A DNA stretch of 64,000 bases from Hippophae tibetana (GCA_037013495.1 JAZDXN010000026.1:930001-994000); one strand, 5' to 3'. Shown: positions 1 through 13,106, counted from the first letter of the stretch. Translations and numbers: made by a program. The notes: generated from the letters alone by a model not told the origin.

Positions 1-250
1 AACATTTGGTAAATATGAGTTACAACTTTCAATGGAGATAACTTTTGACTCGGGTATCGAAACCACTATTATAATATATCAAATTGAAGCACGTACAAAA
101 TTACACAATATGTTTTGGTATTGCCAAGGAAAATCGTTTTTGTACCAAAATTATATCGTTTATATGCGTTACCGAGTATTTAATGTTTTTGACGCACCAT
201 TTTCAATTTACTTACTTCTGGTTTAATTCAATACAGCTATACAGGAGATA

Positions 251-268
251 TTGGTGCCAACCTAGGTT
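251..268. other. Dyad element, A form (example)
   Basis: TTGGTGCCAA (251-260) has TTGG/CCAA arms and overlaps the perfect palindrome AACCTAGGTT (259-268), which contains an AvrII site. This form is present in nearly every family A monomer at the same monomer position. A role as a protein-binding site is inference. Confidence 0.7.
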
Positions 269-1097
269 TGATTATTTATATTTTCAATCAATCACTATTT
301 TTCAAAAAAAAATATGAGAAGAGAAAAAGAAAGAGGATGTCGTTCATATTTTCAAAAACATAAAAAGATTTGGTAAATATGAGTTACAACTTTCAACGGA
401 GATAACTTTTGACTCGGGTATCGAAACAACTATTATAATATATCAAATCAAAGCTCGTATCAAGTTGCAAAATATCTTTTGGTATTGCCAAGGAAAATCG
501 TTTTTGTACCCAAATTACATCGTTTATATCACTTACCGAGTGTTTAAAGTTTTTGACGCACCATGTTCAATTTACTTACTTCTGCTTTAATTCAATAGAG
601 CTATACAGGAGATATTGGTGCCAACCTAGGTTTGATTATTTATATTTTCAATCAATCTGTATTCTTCAAAAAAAATAAGAGAAGAGAAAAAGAAAGAGGA
701 TATCGTTCATATTTTCAAAAACAAAAAAGCATTTGGTAAATATGAGTTACAACTTTCAATGGAGATAAATTTTGACTCGGGTATCGAAACCACTATTATA
801 ATATATCAAATTGAAGCACGTACAAAATTACAAAAATATGTTTTGGTATTGCCAAGGAAAATCGTTTTTGTACCAAAATTATATCGTTTATATCCGTTAC
901 CGAGTATTTAATGTTTTTGACGCACCATTTTCAATTTACTTACTTCTGGTTTAATTCAATAGAGCTATACAGGAGATATTGGTGCCAACCTAGGTTTGAT
1001 TATTTATATTTTCAATCAATCCCTATTTTTCAAAAAAAAAAATAAGAGAAGAGAAAAAGAAAGAGGATGTCGTTCATATTTTCAAAAACATAAAAAC

Positions 1098-1460
1098 ATT
1101 TGGTAAATATGAGTTACAACTTTCAACGGAGATAACTTTTGACTCGGGTATCGAAACAACTAATATAATATATCAAATCAAAGCTCGTATCAAATTACAA
1201 AATATCTTTTGGTATTGCCAAGGAAAATCGTTTTTGTACCCAAATTACATCGTTTATATCACTTACTGAGTGTTTAAAGTTTTTGACGCACCATTTTCAA
1301 TTTACTTGCTTCTGCTTTAATTCAATAGAGCTATACAGGAGATATTGGTGCCAACCTAGGTTTGATTATTTATATTTTCAATCAATCTGTATTCTTCAAA
1401 AAAAATAAGAGAAGAGAAAAAGAAAGAGGATATCGTTCATATTTTCAAAAACAAAAAAGC
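1098..1460 (+). repeat. Reference A2 monomer
   Basis: A 363-bp example of subtype A2, with caacggagata, atcaaagctcg, acaaaatatcttttgg, acccaaattacatcg and the following EcoRV-bearing linker. It carries the rarer variants aacaactaatataat, cacttactgagtg and tttacttgcttctgc. The first two also occur at about 3,281-3,470, and all three occur in the monomers starting at 6,928 and 9,110, which ties these copies to one duplicated lineage. Confidence 0.8.
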
Positions 1461-1823
1461 ATTTGGTAAATATGAGTTACAACTTTCAATGGAGATAACT
1501 TTTGACTCGGGTATCGAAACCACTATTATAATATATCAAATTGAAGCACGTACAAAATTACACAATATGTTTTGGTATTGCCAAGGAAAATCGTTTTTGT
1601 ACCAAAATTATATCGTTTATATCCGTTACCGAGTATTTAATGTTTTTGACGCACCATTTTCAATTTACTTACTTCTGGTTTAATTCAATAGAGCTATACA
1701 GGAGAGATTGGTGCCAACCTTGGTTTGATTATTTATATTTTCAATCAATCCCTATTTTTCAAAAAAAATAAGAGAAAAGAAAAAGAAAGAGGATGTCGTT
1801 CATATTTTCAAAAACAAAAAAAC
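1461..1823 (+). repeat. Reference A1 monomer
   Basis: A clean 363-bp example of subtype A1. It has the caatggagata start segment, attgaagcacg, accaaaattatatcgtttat, and ctggtttaattc. One 64-codon frame is open from the ATG of caATGgag to the TAA of ggttTAAttc. The same frame is open in most A1 copies, but I regard it as non-coding repeat sequence. This copy has the local variant ggagagattggtgccaaccttgg, shared with the copies at about 7,530 and 9,710, which makes it a useful tag for the duplications. Confidence 0.85.
1761..1793 (+). repeat. A-run and homopurine tract (example)
   Basis: After ccctatttttc each monomer has a run of about 6-11 A, one T, then a purine-only stretch (agagaagagaaaaagaaagagga). 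The A-run length varies between neighbouring copies and, with a second A-run after ttcaaaaac, accounts for much of the monomer length variation. Such tracts are stiff or bent and may affect nucleosome placement, which is inference here. Confidence 0.75.
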
Positions 1824-2552
1824 AATTGGTAAATATGAGTTACAACTTTCAACGGAGATAAATTTTGACTCGGGTATCGTAACCACTATTATAATATATA
1901 AAATTAAAGCACGTATAAAATTACACAATATGTTTTGGTATTGCCAAGGAAAATCGTTTTTGTACCCAAATTACATCGTTTATATCACTTACCGAGTATT
2001 TAAAGTTTTTGACGCACCATTTTCAATTTACTTACTTCTGCATTAATTCAATAGAGCTATACAGGAGATATTGGTGCCAACCTAGGTTTGATTATTTATA
2101 TTTTCAATCAATCTGTATTCTTCAAAAAAAATAAGAGAAGAGAAAAAGAAAGAGGATATCGTTCATATTTTCAAAAACAAAAAAGCATTTGCTATGTATG
2201 AGTTACAACTTTCAATGGATATAAATTTTGACTCGGGTATCGAAACCACTATTATAATATATCAAATTGAAGCACGTTTAAAATTACACAAGATGATTTG
2301 GTATTTACAAGGAAAATCGTTTTTGTACCAAAATTATATCATTTATATCCATTACCGAGTATTTAATGTTTTTGACGCTCCATTTTCAATTTACTTACTT
2401 CTTGTTTAATTCAATAGAGCTATACAGAAGATATTGGTGCTAACCTAGGTTTGATTATTTATATTTTCAATCAATCCCTATTTTTCAAAAAAAAAAATAA
2501 GAGAAAAGAAAAAGAAAGAGGATGTCGTTCATATTTTCAAAAACAAAAAAAC
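1824..2552 (+). repeat. A3-A4 cassette (copy 1 of 5)
   Basis: Two adjacent unusual monomers. A3 (1824-2186) has acaattggtaa, ggagataaattttgac, tatataaaattaaagcacg, and an A2-like 3' half. A4 (2187-2552) has gcatttgctatg instead of catttggtaaa, ggatataaattttgac, gcacgtttaaaatta, gatttggtatttacaagg, and tatatccattaccg. The same ordered pair recurs at 7654-8381, 9836-10563, 12379-13106 and 17847-18574, so it moves as a unit of about 728 bp within family A. Single A4-like monomers also occur at 19,666, about 21,120 and 41,516. Confidence 0.85.
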
Positions 2553-5500
2553 ATTTGGTAAATGTGAGTTACAACTTTCAACGGAGATAAATTTTGACTC
2601 GGGTATCGAAACCACTATTATAATATATAAAATTGAAGCACGTATAAAATTACACAATATGTTTTGGTATTACCAAGGAAAATCGTTTTTGTACCCAAAT
2701 TACATTGTTTATATCACTTACCAAGTGTTTAAAGTTTTTGAAGCACCTTTTTCATTTTACTTACTTATGGTTAATTCAATAGAGCTATAGAGGAGATATT
2801 GGTGCCAACCTAGGTATGATTATTTATATTTTCAATCAATCCCTATTCTTCAAAAAAAAAATAAGAGAAGAGAAAAAGAAAGAGGATGTCGTTCATATTT
2901 TCAAAAACAAAAAAGCATTTGGTAAATATGAGTTAGAACTTTCAATGGAGATAACTTTTGACTCAGGTATCGAAACCACTATTATAATATATCAAATTGA
3001 AGCACGTACAAAATTACACAATATGTTTTGGTATTGCCAAGGAAAATCGTTTTTGTACCAAAATTATATCGTTTATATCCGTTACCGAGTATTTAATGTT
3101 TTTGACGCACCATTTTCAATTTACTTACTTCTGGTTTAATTCAATACAGCTATACAGGAGATATTGGTGCCAACCTAGGTTTGATTATTTATATTTTCAA
3201 TCAATCCCTATTTTTCAAAAAAAAATAAGAGAAGAGAAAAAGAAAGAGGATGTCGTTCATATTTTCAAAAACAAAAAAACATTTGGTAAATATGAGTTAC
3301 AACTTTCAACGGAGATAACTTTTGACTCGGGTATCGAAACAACTAATATAATATATCAAATCAAAGCTCGTATCAAATTACAAAATATCTTTTGGTATTG
3401 CCAAGGAAAATCGTTTTTGTACCCAAATTACATCGTTTATATCACTTACTGAGTGTTTAAAGTTTTTGACGCACCATTTTCAATTTACTTACTTTTGCTT
3501 TAAGTCAATAGAGCTATACAGGAGATATTGGTGCCAACCTAGGTTTGATTATTTCTATTTTCAATCAATCTGTATTCTTCAAAAAAAATAAGAGAAGAGA
3601 AAAAGAAAGAGGATATCGTTCATATTTCCAAAAACAAAAAAAGCATTTGGTAAATATGAGTTACCACTTTCAATAGAGATAACTTTTGACTCTGGTATCG
3701 CAACCACTATTATAATATATCAAATTGAAGCACGTACAAAATTACAAAAATATGTTTTGGTATTGCCAAGAAAAATCGTTTTTGTACCAAAATTATATCG
3801 TTTATATCCGTTACCGAGTATTTAATGTTTTTGACGCACCATTTTCAATTTACTTACTTCTGGTTTAATTCAATAGAGCTATACAGGAGATATTGGTGCC
3901 AACCTAGGTTTGATTATTTATATTTTCAATCAATCCCTATTTTTCAAAAAAAAAATAAGAGAAGAGAAAAAGAAAGAGGATGTCGTTCATATTTTCAAAA
4001 ACATAAAAACATTTGGTAAATATGAGTTACAACTTTCAACGGAGATAACTTTTGACTCGGGTATCGAAACAACTATTATAATATATCAAATCAAAGCTCG
4101 TATCAAATTACAAAATATCTTTTGGTATTGCCAAGGAAAATCGTTTTTGTACCCAAATTACATCGTTTATATCACTTACCGAGTATTTAAAGTTTTTGAC
4201 GCACCATTTTCAATTTACTTACTTCTGGTTTAATTCAATAGAGCTATACAGGAGATATTGGTGCCAACCTAGGTTTGATTATTTATATTTTCAATCAATC
4301 CCTATTTTTCAAAAAAAAAATAAGAGAAGAGAAAAAGAAAGAGGATGTCGTTCATATTTTCAAAAACATAAAAACATTTGGTAAATATGAGTTACAACTT
4401 TCAACGGAGATAACTTTTGACTCGGGTATCGAAACAACTATTATAATATATCAAATCAAAGCTCGTATCAAATTACAAAATATCTTTTGGTATTGCCAAG
4501 GAAAATAGTTTTTGTACCCAAATTACATCGTTTATATCACTTACCGAGTGTTTAAAGTTTTTGACGCACCATTTTCAATTTACTTACTTCTGCATTAATT
4601 CAATAGAGCTATACAGGAGATATTGGTGGCAACCTAGGTTTGATTATTTCTATTTTCAATCAATCTGTATTCTTCAAAAAAAATAAGAGAAGAGAAAAAG
4701 AAAGAGATTATCGTTTATATTTTCAAAAACAAAAAAGCATTTGGTAAATATGAGTTACAACTTTCAATGGAGATAACTTTTGACTCGGGTATCGAAACCA
4801 CTATTATAATATATCAAATTGAAGCACGTACAAAATTACACAATATGTTTTGGTATTACCAAGGAAAATCGTTTTTGTACCAAAATTATATCGTTTATAT
4901 CCGTTACCGAGTATTTAATGTTTTTGACGCACCATTTTCAATTTACTTACTTCTGGTTTAATTCAATACAGCTATACAGGAGATATTGGTGCCAACCTAG
5001 GTTTGATTATTTATATTTTCAATCAATCCCTATTTTTCATAAAAAAATAAGAGAAGAGAAAAAGAAAGAGGATGTCGTTCATATTTTCAAAAACATAAAA
5101 ACATTTGGTAAATATGAGTTACAACTTTCAACGGAGATAACTTTTGACTCGGGTATCGAAACAACTATTATAATATATCAAATCAAAGCTCGTATCAAAT
5201 TGCAAAATATCTTTTGGTATTGCCAAGGAAAATCGTTTTTGTACCCAAATTACATCGTTTATATCACTTACCGAGTGTTTAAAGTTTTTGACGCACCATT
5301 TTCAATTTACTTACTTCTGCTTTAAGTCAATAGAGATATACAGGAGATATTGGTGCCAACCTAGGTTTGATTATTTATATTTTCAATCAATCTGTATTCT
5401 TCAAAAAAAATAAGAGAAGAGAAAAAGAAAGAGGATATCGTTCATATTTTCAAAAACAAAAAAGCATTTGGTAAATATGAGTTACAAATTTCAATGGAGA

Positions 5501-6927
5501 TAAATTTTGACTCGGGTATGGAAACCACTATTATAATATATCAAATTGAAGCACGTATAAAATTACACAATATGTTTTGGTATTGCCAAGGAAAATCGTT
5601 TTTGTACCAAAATTATATCGTTTATATTCGTTACTGAGTATTTAATGTTTTTGACGCACCATTTTCAATTTACTTACTTCTGGTTTAATTCAATAGAGCT
5701 ATACAGGAGATATTGGTGCCAACCTAGGTTTGATTATTTATATTTTCAATCAATCCCAATTTTTCAAAAAAAAAATAAGAGAAGAGAAAAAGAAAGAGGA
5801 TGTCGTTCATATTTTCAAAAACATAAAAATATTTGGTAAATATGAGTTACAACTTTCAATGGAGATAACTTTTGACTCGGGTATCGAAACCACTATTATA
5901 ATATATCAAATTGAAGCACGTACAAAATTACACAATATGTTTTGGTATTGCCAAGGAAAATCGTTTTTGTACCAAAATTATATCGTTTATATGCGTTACC
6001 GAGTATTTAATGTTTTTGACGCACCATTTTCAATTTACTTACTTCTGGTTTAATTCAATACAGCTATACAGGAGATACTGGTGCCAACCTAGGTTTGATT
6101 ATTTATATTTTCAATCAATCACTATTTTTCAAAAAAAAAATATGAGAAGAGAAAAAGAAAGAGGATGTCGTTCATATTTTCAAAAACATAAAAACATTTG
6201 GTAAATATGAGTTACAACTTTCAACGGAGATAACTTTTGACTCGGGTATCGAAACAACTATTATAATATATCAAATCAAAGCTCGTATCAAGTTGCAAAA
6301 TATCTTTTGGTATTGCCAAGGAAAATCGTTTTTGTACCCAAATTACATCGTTTATATCACTTACCGAGTGTTTAAAGTTTTTGACGCACCATGTTCAATT
6401 TACTTACTTCTGCTTTAATTCAATAGAGCTATACAGGAGATATTGGTGCCAACCTAGGTTTGATTATTTATATTTTCAATCAATCTGTATTCTTCAAAAA
6501 AAAATAAGAGAAGAGAAAAAGAAAGAGGATATCGTTCATATTTTCAAAAACAAAAAAAGCATTTGGTAAATATGAGTTACAACTTTCAATGGAGATAAAT
6601 TTTGACTCGGGTATCGAAACCACTATTATAATATATCAAATTGAAGCACGTACAAAATTACAAAAATATGTTTTGGTATTGCCAAGGAAAATCGTTTTTG
6701 TACCAAAATTATATCGTTTATATCCGTTACCGAGTATTTAATGTTTTTGACGCACCATTTTCAATTTACTTACTTCTGGTTTAATTCAATAGAGCTATAC
6801 AGGAGATATTGGTGCCAACCTAGGTTTGATTATTTATATTTTCAATCAATCCCTATTTTTCAAAAAAAAAAATAAGAGAAGAGAAAAAGAAAGAGGATGT
6901 CGTTCATATTTTCAAAAACATAAAAAC

Positions 6928-9109
6928 ATTTGGTAAATATGAGTTACAACTTTCAACGGAGATAACTTTTGACTCGGGTATCGAAACAACTAATATAATA
7001 TATCAAATCAAAGCTCGTATCAAATTACAAAATATCTTTTGGTATTGCCAAGGAAAATCGTTTTTGTACCCAAATTACATCGTTTATATCACTTACTGAG
7101 TGTTTAAAGTTTTTGACGCACCATTTTCAATTTACTTGCTTCTGCTTTAATTCAATAGAGCTATACAGGAGATATTGGTGCCAACCTAGGTTTGATTATT
7201 TATATTTTCAATCAATCTGTATTCTTCAAAAAAAATAAGAGAAGAGAAAAAGAAAGAGGATATCGTTCATATTTTCAAAAACAAAAAAGCATTTGGTAAA
7301 TATGAGTTACAACTTTCAATGGAGATAACTTTTGACTCGGGTATCGAAACCACTATTATAATATATCAAATTGAAGCACGTACAAAATTACACAATATGT
7401 TTTGGTATTGCCAAGGAAAATCGTTTTTGTACCAAAATTATATCGTTTATATCCGTTACCGAGTATTTAATGTTTTTGACGCACCATTTTCAATTTACTT
7501 ACTTCTGGTTTAATTCAATAGAGCTATACAGGAGAGATTGGTGCCAACCTTGGTTTGATTATTTATATTTTCAATCAATCCCTATTTTTCAAAAAAAATA
7601 AGAGAAAAGAAAAAGAAAGAGGATGTCGTTCATATTTTCAAAAACAAAAAAACAATTGGTAAATATGAGTTACAACTTTCAACGGAGATAAATTTTGACT
7701 CTGGTATCGTAACCACTATTATAATATATAAAATTAAAGCACGTATAAAATTACACAATATGTTTTGGTATTGCCAAGGAAAATCGTTTTTGTACCCAAA
7801 TTACATCGTTTATATCACTTACCGAGTATTTAAAGTTTTTGACGCACCATTTTCAATTTACTTACTTCTGCTTTAATTCAATAGAGCTATACAGGAGATA
7901 TTGGTGCCAACCTAGGTTTGATTATTTATATTTTCAATCAATCTGTATTCTTCAAAAAAAATAAGAGAAGAGAAAAAGAAAGAGGATATCGTTCATATTT
8001 TCAAAAACAAAAAAGCATTTGCTATGTATGAGTTACAACTTTCAATGGATATAAATTTTGACTCGGGTATCGAAACCACTATTATAATATATCAAATTGA
8101 AGCACGTTTAAAATTACACAAGATGATTTGGTATTTACAAGGAAAATCGTTTTTGTACCAAAATTATATCATTTATATCCATTACCGAGTATTTAATGTT
8201 TTTGACGCTCCATTTTCAATTTACTTACTTCTGGTTTAATTCAATAGAGCTATACAGAAGATATTGGTGCTAACCTAGGTTTGATTATTTATATTTTCAA
8301 TCAATCCCTATTTTTCAAAAAAAAAATAAGAGAAAAGAAAAAGAAAGAGGATGTCGTTCATATTTTCAAAAACAAATAAACATTTGGTAAATATGAGTTA
8401 CAACTTTCAACGGAGATAAATTTTGACTGGGGTATCGAAACCACTATTATAATATATAAAATTGAAGCACGTATAAAATTACACAATATGTTTTGGTATT
8501 ACCAAGGAAAATCGTTTTTGTACCCAAATTACATTGTTTATATCACTTACCAAGTGTTTAAAGTTTTTGAAGCACCTTTTTCATTTTACTTACTTATGGT
8601 TAATTCAATAGAGCTATAGAGGAGATATTGGTGCCAACCTAGGTATGATTATTTATATTTTCAATCAATCCCTATTCTTCAAAAAAAAAATAAGAGAAGA
8701 GAAAAAGAAAGAGGATGTCGTTCATATTTTCAAAAACAAAAAAGCATTTGGTAAATATGAGTTAGAACTTTCAATGGAGATAACTTTTGACTCAGGTATC
8801 GAAACCACTATTATAATATATCAAATTGAAGCACGTACAAAATTACACAATATGTTTTGGTATTGCCAAGGAAAATCGTTTTTGTACCAAAATTATATCG
8901 TTTATATCCGTTACCGAGTATTTAATGTTTTTGACGCACCATTTTCAATTTACTTACTTCTGGTTTAATTCAATACAGCTATACAGGAGATATTGGTGCC
9001 AACCTAGGTTTGATTATTTATATTTTCAATCAATCCCTATTTTTCAAAAAAAAATAAGAGAAGAGAAAAAGAAAGAGGATGTCGTTCATATTTTCAAAAA
9101 CAAAAAAAC
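6928..9109 (+). repeat. 6-monomer repeat in family A, unit 1
   Basis: Six monomers (starts 6928, 7291, 7654, 8017, 8382, 8745), 2,182 bp, in the order A2, A1, A3, A4, A3-like hybrid, A1. The hybrid at 8,382-8,744 has tatataaaattgaagcacg and a B-like 3' half (caagtgtttaaag, gaagcacctttttc). The unit is followed directly by a second, incomplete copy. Confidence 0.85.
7654..8381 (+). repeat. A3-A4 cassette (copy 2)
   Basis: Carries acaattggtaa, tcgtaaccac, gctatgtatgag and gatttggtatttacaagg in the same order as 1824-2552. It belongs to the second 16-mer copy and to the first 6-mer unit. Confidence 0.85.
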
Positions 9110-10927
9110 ATTTGGTAAATATGAGTTACAACTTTCAACGGAGATAACTTTTGACTCGGGTATCGAAACAACTAATATAATATATCAAATCAAAGCTCGT
9201 ATCAAATTACAAAATATCTTTTGGTATTGCCAAGGAAAATCGTTTTTGTACCCAAATTACATCGTTTATATCACTTACTGAGTGTTTAAAGTTTTTGACG
9301 CACCATTTTCAATTTACTTGCTTCTGCTTTAATTCAATAGAGCTATACAGGAGATATTGGTGCCAACCTAGGTTTGATTATTTATATTTTCAATCAATCT
9401 GTATTCTTCAAAAAAAATAAGAGAAGAGAAAAAGAAAGAGGATATCGTTCATATTTTCAAAAACAAAAAAGCATTTGGTAAATATGAGTTACAACTTTCA
9501 ATGGAGATAACTTTTGACTCGGGTATCGAAACCACTATTATAATATATCAAATTGAAGCACGTACAAAATTACACAATATGTTTTGGTATTGCCAAGGAA
9601 AATCGTTTTTGTACCAAAATTATATCGTTTATATCCGTTACCGAGTATTTAATGTTTTTGACGCACCATTTTCAATTTACTTACTTCTGGTTTAATTCAA
9701 TAGAGCTATACAGGAGAGATTGGTGCCAACCTTGGTTTGATTATTTATATTTTCAATCAATCCCTATTTTTCAAAAAAAATAAGAGAAAAGAAAAAGAAA
9801 GAGGATGTCGTTCATATTTTCAAAAACAAAAAAACAATTGGTAAATATGAGTTACAACTTTCAACGGAGATAAATTTTGACTCGGGTATCGAAACCACTA
9901 TTATAATATATAAAATTAAAGCACGTATAAAATTACACAATATGTTTTGGTATTGCCAAGGAAAATCGTTTTTGTACCCAAATTACATCGTTTATATCAC
10001 TTACCGAGTATTTAAAGTTTTTGACGCACCATTTTCAATTTACTTACTTCTGCATTAATTCAATAGAGCTATACAGGAGATATTGGTGCCAACCTAGGTT
10101 TGATTATTTATATTTTCAATCAATCTGTATTCTTCAAAAAAAATAAGAGAAGAGAAAAAGAAAGAGGATATCGTTCATATTTTCAAAAACAAAAAAGCAT
10201 TTGCTATATATGAGTTACAACTTTCAATGGATATAAATTTTGACTCGGGTATCGAAACCACTATTATAATATATCAAATTGAAGCACGTTTAAAATTACA
10301 CAAGATGATTTGGTATTTACAAGGAAAATCGTTTTTGTACCAAAATTATATCATTTATATCCATTACCGAGTATTTAATGTTTTTGACGCTCTATTTTCA
10401 ATTTACTTACTTCTGGTTTAATTCAATAGAGCTATACAGAAGATATTGGTGCCAACCTAGGTTTGATTATTTATATTTTCAATCAATCCCTATTTTTCAA
10501 AAAAAAAATAAGAGAAAAGAAAAAGAAAGAGGATGTCGTTCATATTTTCAAAAACAAAAAAACATTTGGTAAATATGAGTTACAACTTTCAACGGAGATA
10601 AATTTTGACTCGGGTATCGAAACCACTATTATAATATATAAAATTGAAGCACGTATAAAATTACACAATATGTTTTGGTATTACCAAGGAAAATCGTTTT
10701 TGTACCCAAATTACATTGTTTATATCACTTACCAAGTGTTTAAAGTTTTTGAAGCACCTTTTTCATTTTACTTACTTATGGTTAATTCAATAGAGCTATA
10801 GAGGAGATATTGGTGCCAACCTAGGTATGATTATTTATATTTTCAATCAATCCCTATTCTTCAAAAAAAAAATAAGAGAAGAGAAAAAGAAAGAGGATGT
10901 CGTTCATATTTTCAAAAACAAAAAAAC
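9110..10927 (+). repeat. 6-monomer repeat in family A, unit 2 (five monomers kept)
   Basis: Repeats 6928-8744 at a constant offset of 2,182, including the taatataat, cttactgagtg and cttgcttctgc variants, the ggagagattgg monomer, the A3-A4 cassette and the hybrid with gaagcacctttttc. A few differences are visible, such as gctccatttt to gctctatttt at about 10,389. After about 10,890 the next monomer is an A2 type instead of the A1 type expected from unit 1, so the sixth monomer is replaced. Confidence 0.85.
9836..10563 (+). repeat. A3-A4 cassette (copy 3)
   Basis: The same pair within the second 6-mer unit. It differs by gctatatatgag in place of gctatgtatgag and by gctctatttt near 10,389, a change also found in the copy at about 12,932. 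Confidence 0.85.
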
Positions 10928-12014
10928 ATTTGGTAAATATGAGTTTCAACTTTCAACGGAGATAACTTTTGACTCGGGTATCGAAACAACTATTATAATA
11001 TATCAAATCAAAGCTCGTATCAAATTACAAAATATCTTTTGGTATTGCCAAGGAAAATCGTTTTTGTACCCAAATTACATCGTTTATATCACTTACCGAG
11101 TGTTTAAAGTTTTTGACGGACCATTTTCAATTTACTTACTTCTCCTTAATTCAATAGAGCTATACAGGAGATATTGGTGCCAACCTAGGTTTGATTATTT
11201 ATATTTTCAATCAATCTGTATTCTTCAAAAAAAATAAGAGAAGAGAAAAAGAAAGAGGATATCGTTCATATTTTCAAAAACAAAAAAGCATTTGGTAAAT
11301 ATGAGTTACAACTTTCAATGGAGATAAATTTTGACTCGGGTATCGAAACCACTATTATAATATATCAAATTGAAGCACGTACAAAATTACAAAAATATGT
11401 TTTGGTATTGCCAAGGAAAATCGTTTTTGTACCAAAATTATATCGTTTATATCCGTTACCGAGTATTTAATGTTTTTGACGCACCATTTTCAATTTACTT
11501 ACTTTTGGTTTAATTAAATAGAGCTATACAGAAGATATTGGTGCCAACCTAGGTTTGATTATTTATATTTTCAATCAATCCCTATTTTTCAAAAAAAAAA
11601 TAAGAGGAGAAAAAGAAAGAGGATGTCGTTCATATTTTCAAAAACAAAAAAACATTTGGTAAATATGAGTTACAACTTTCAACGGAGATAACTTTTGACT
11701 CGGGTATCGAAACAACTATTATAATATATCAAATTAAAGCTGGTATCAAATTACAAAATATCTTTTGGTATTGCCAAGGAAAATAGTTTTTGTACCCAAA
11801 TTACATCGTTTATATCACTTACCGAGTGTTTAAAGTTTTTGACGCACCATTTTCAATTTACTTACTTCTGCTTTAATTCAATAGAGCTATACAGGAGATA
11901 TTGGTGCCAACCTAGGTTTGATTATTTATATTTTCAATCAATCTGTATTCTTCAAAAAAAAAGAGAAGAGAAAAAGAAAGAGGATATCGTTCATATTTTC
12001 AAAAACAAAAAAGC

Positions 12015-12378
12015 ATTTGGTAAATATGAGTTACAACTTTCAATAGAGATAACTTTTGACTCACGTATCCAAACCACTATTATAATATATCAAATTGAAG
12101 CACGTACAAAATTACACAATATGTTTTGGTATTGCCAAGGAAAATCGTTTTTGTTCCAAAATTATATCGTTTATATCGGTAGCCGAGTATTTAATGTTTT
12201 TGACGCACCATTTTCAATTTACTTACTTCTAGTTTAATTCAATAAAGCTATACAGGAGATATTGTTGCCAACCTAGGTTTGATTATTTATATTTTCAATC
12301 AATCCCTATTTTTCAAAAAAAAATAAGAGAAGAGAAAAAGCAAGAGGATGTCGTTCATATTTTCAAAAACAAAAAAAC
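12015..12378 (+). repeat. A1 variant monomer (tcggtagccgag), copy 1
   Basis: A1 monomer marked by tatatcggtagccgag, ttgttccaaaattat, cttctagtttaattc, caataaagct and gatattgttgcc. The same five marks recur in the monomer 13470-13833, 1,455 bp (four monomers) downstream. The monomers between them do not repeat in register, so only one monomer was duplicated or converted. Confidence 0.82.
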
Positions 12379-13106
12379 AATTGGTAAATATGAGTTACAA
12401 CTTTCAACGGAGATAAATTTTGACTCGGGTATCAAAACCACTATTATAATATATAAAATTGAAGCACGTATAAAATTACACAATATGTTTTGGTATTACC
12501 AAGGAAAATCGTTTTTGTACCCAAATTACATCGTTTATATCACTTACCGAGTATTTAAAGTTTTTGACGCACCATTTTCAATTTTCTTACTTCTGCTTTA
12601 ATTCAATAGAGCTATACAGGAGATATTGGTGCCAACCTAGGTTTGATTATTTATATTTTCAATCAATCTGTATTCTTCAAAAAAAATAAGAGAAGAGAAA
12701 AAGAAAGAGGATATCGTTCATATTTTCAAAAACAAAAAAGCATTTGCTAAATATGAGTTACAACTTTCAATGGATATAAATTTTGACTCGGGTATCGAAA
12801 CCACTATTATAATATATCAAATTGAAGCACGTTTACAATTACACAATATGATTTGGTATTTACAAGGAAAATCGTTTTTGTACCAAAATTATATCATTTA
12901 TATCCATTACCGAGTATTTAATGTTTTTGACGCTCTATTTTCAATTTACTTACTTCTGGTTTAATTAAATAGAGCTATACAGAAGATATTGGAGCCAACC
13001 TAGGTTTGATTATTTATATTTTCAATCAATCCCTATTTTTCAAAAAAAAAATAAGAGAAGAGAAAAAGAAAGAGGATGTCGTTCATATTTTCCAAAACAA
13101 AAAAAC
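12379..13106 (+). repeat. A3-A4 cassette (copy 4)
   Basis: This 728-bp pair has the tags tcaattttcttacttctgc (about 12,575) and gctaaatatgag. Both tags recur in the cassette at 17847-18574, so these two cassettes are closer to each other than to the three earlier copies. Confidence 0.82.

Larger units (their letters stand above)
1..5827 (+). repeat. 16-monomer higher-order repeat, first copy
   Basis: Sixteen monomers (starts 4 to about 5,467), about 5,827 bp. Rare variants in its first 3.47 kb recur in the same order in the segment beginning at 5,828. These include tatatgcgttacc (about 171 and 5,990), caatacagct, atatgagaagag, acaaaaatatg, ggagagattgg, gtatcgtaacc and gctatgtatgag. The offset is 5,827-5,830 throughout. 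The left edge is cut by the window start, so the real duplicated unit may begin further upstream. Confidence 0.85.
5828..9300 (+). repeat. 16-monomer higher-order repeat, second (truncated) copy
   Basis: Matches 1 to about 3,470 base for base except for scattered differences. Examples are aacatttgg to aatatttgg at the start, gatattgg to gatactgg at about 6,078, and cgggtatcgtaac to ctggtatcgtaac at about 7,701. The match stops at about 9,300: the first copy continues with tttacttacttttgctttaag, while this copy continues with the tttacttgcttctgctttaat variant seen at about 7,130. The remainder of the first copy (3,480-5,827) therefore has no counterpart here. It was replaced by the 6-monomer repeat that follows. 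Confidence 0.85.

Noticed and set aside
32..226. Recurrent 64-codon frame (MEITFD... to ...YLLLV) as a conserved small protein gene
   Set aside because: It is the repeat itself. Monomers are mostly not multiples of three, the frame is closed in B', D1 and several A2 copies, A-run length changes shift it freely, and a second frame is open over the same bases. There is no promoter, signal peptide or domain.
242..260. caggagata before ttggtg as a bacterial ribosome binding site
   Set aside because: AGGAG occurs in every monomer as part of the repeat and does not precede any supported gene. The array structure points to a eukaryote.
1520..1545. attataatatat as a TATA-box promoter
   Set aside because: It is present in nearly all monomers and varies freely (ttttaatatatt in B', ttataatttatg in D1). 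It has no associated gene or start-site evidence.
4819..5325. 168-codon and similar frames that span monomer borders (also 47,071-47,616 and 50,344-50,889, 181 codons)
   Set aside because: They are open only because neighbouring monomers happen to keep frame across the A-runs. The translation is a run of repeat-derived Tyr/Phe/Ile/Lys-rich sequence with no recognisable family.
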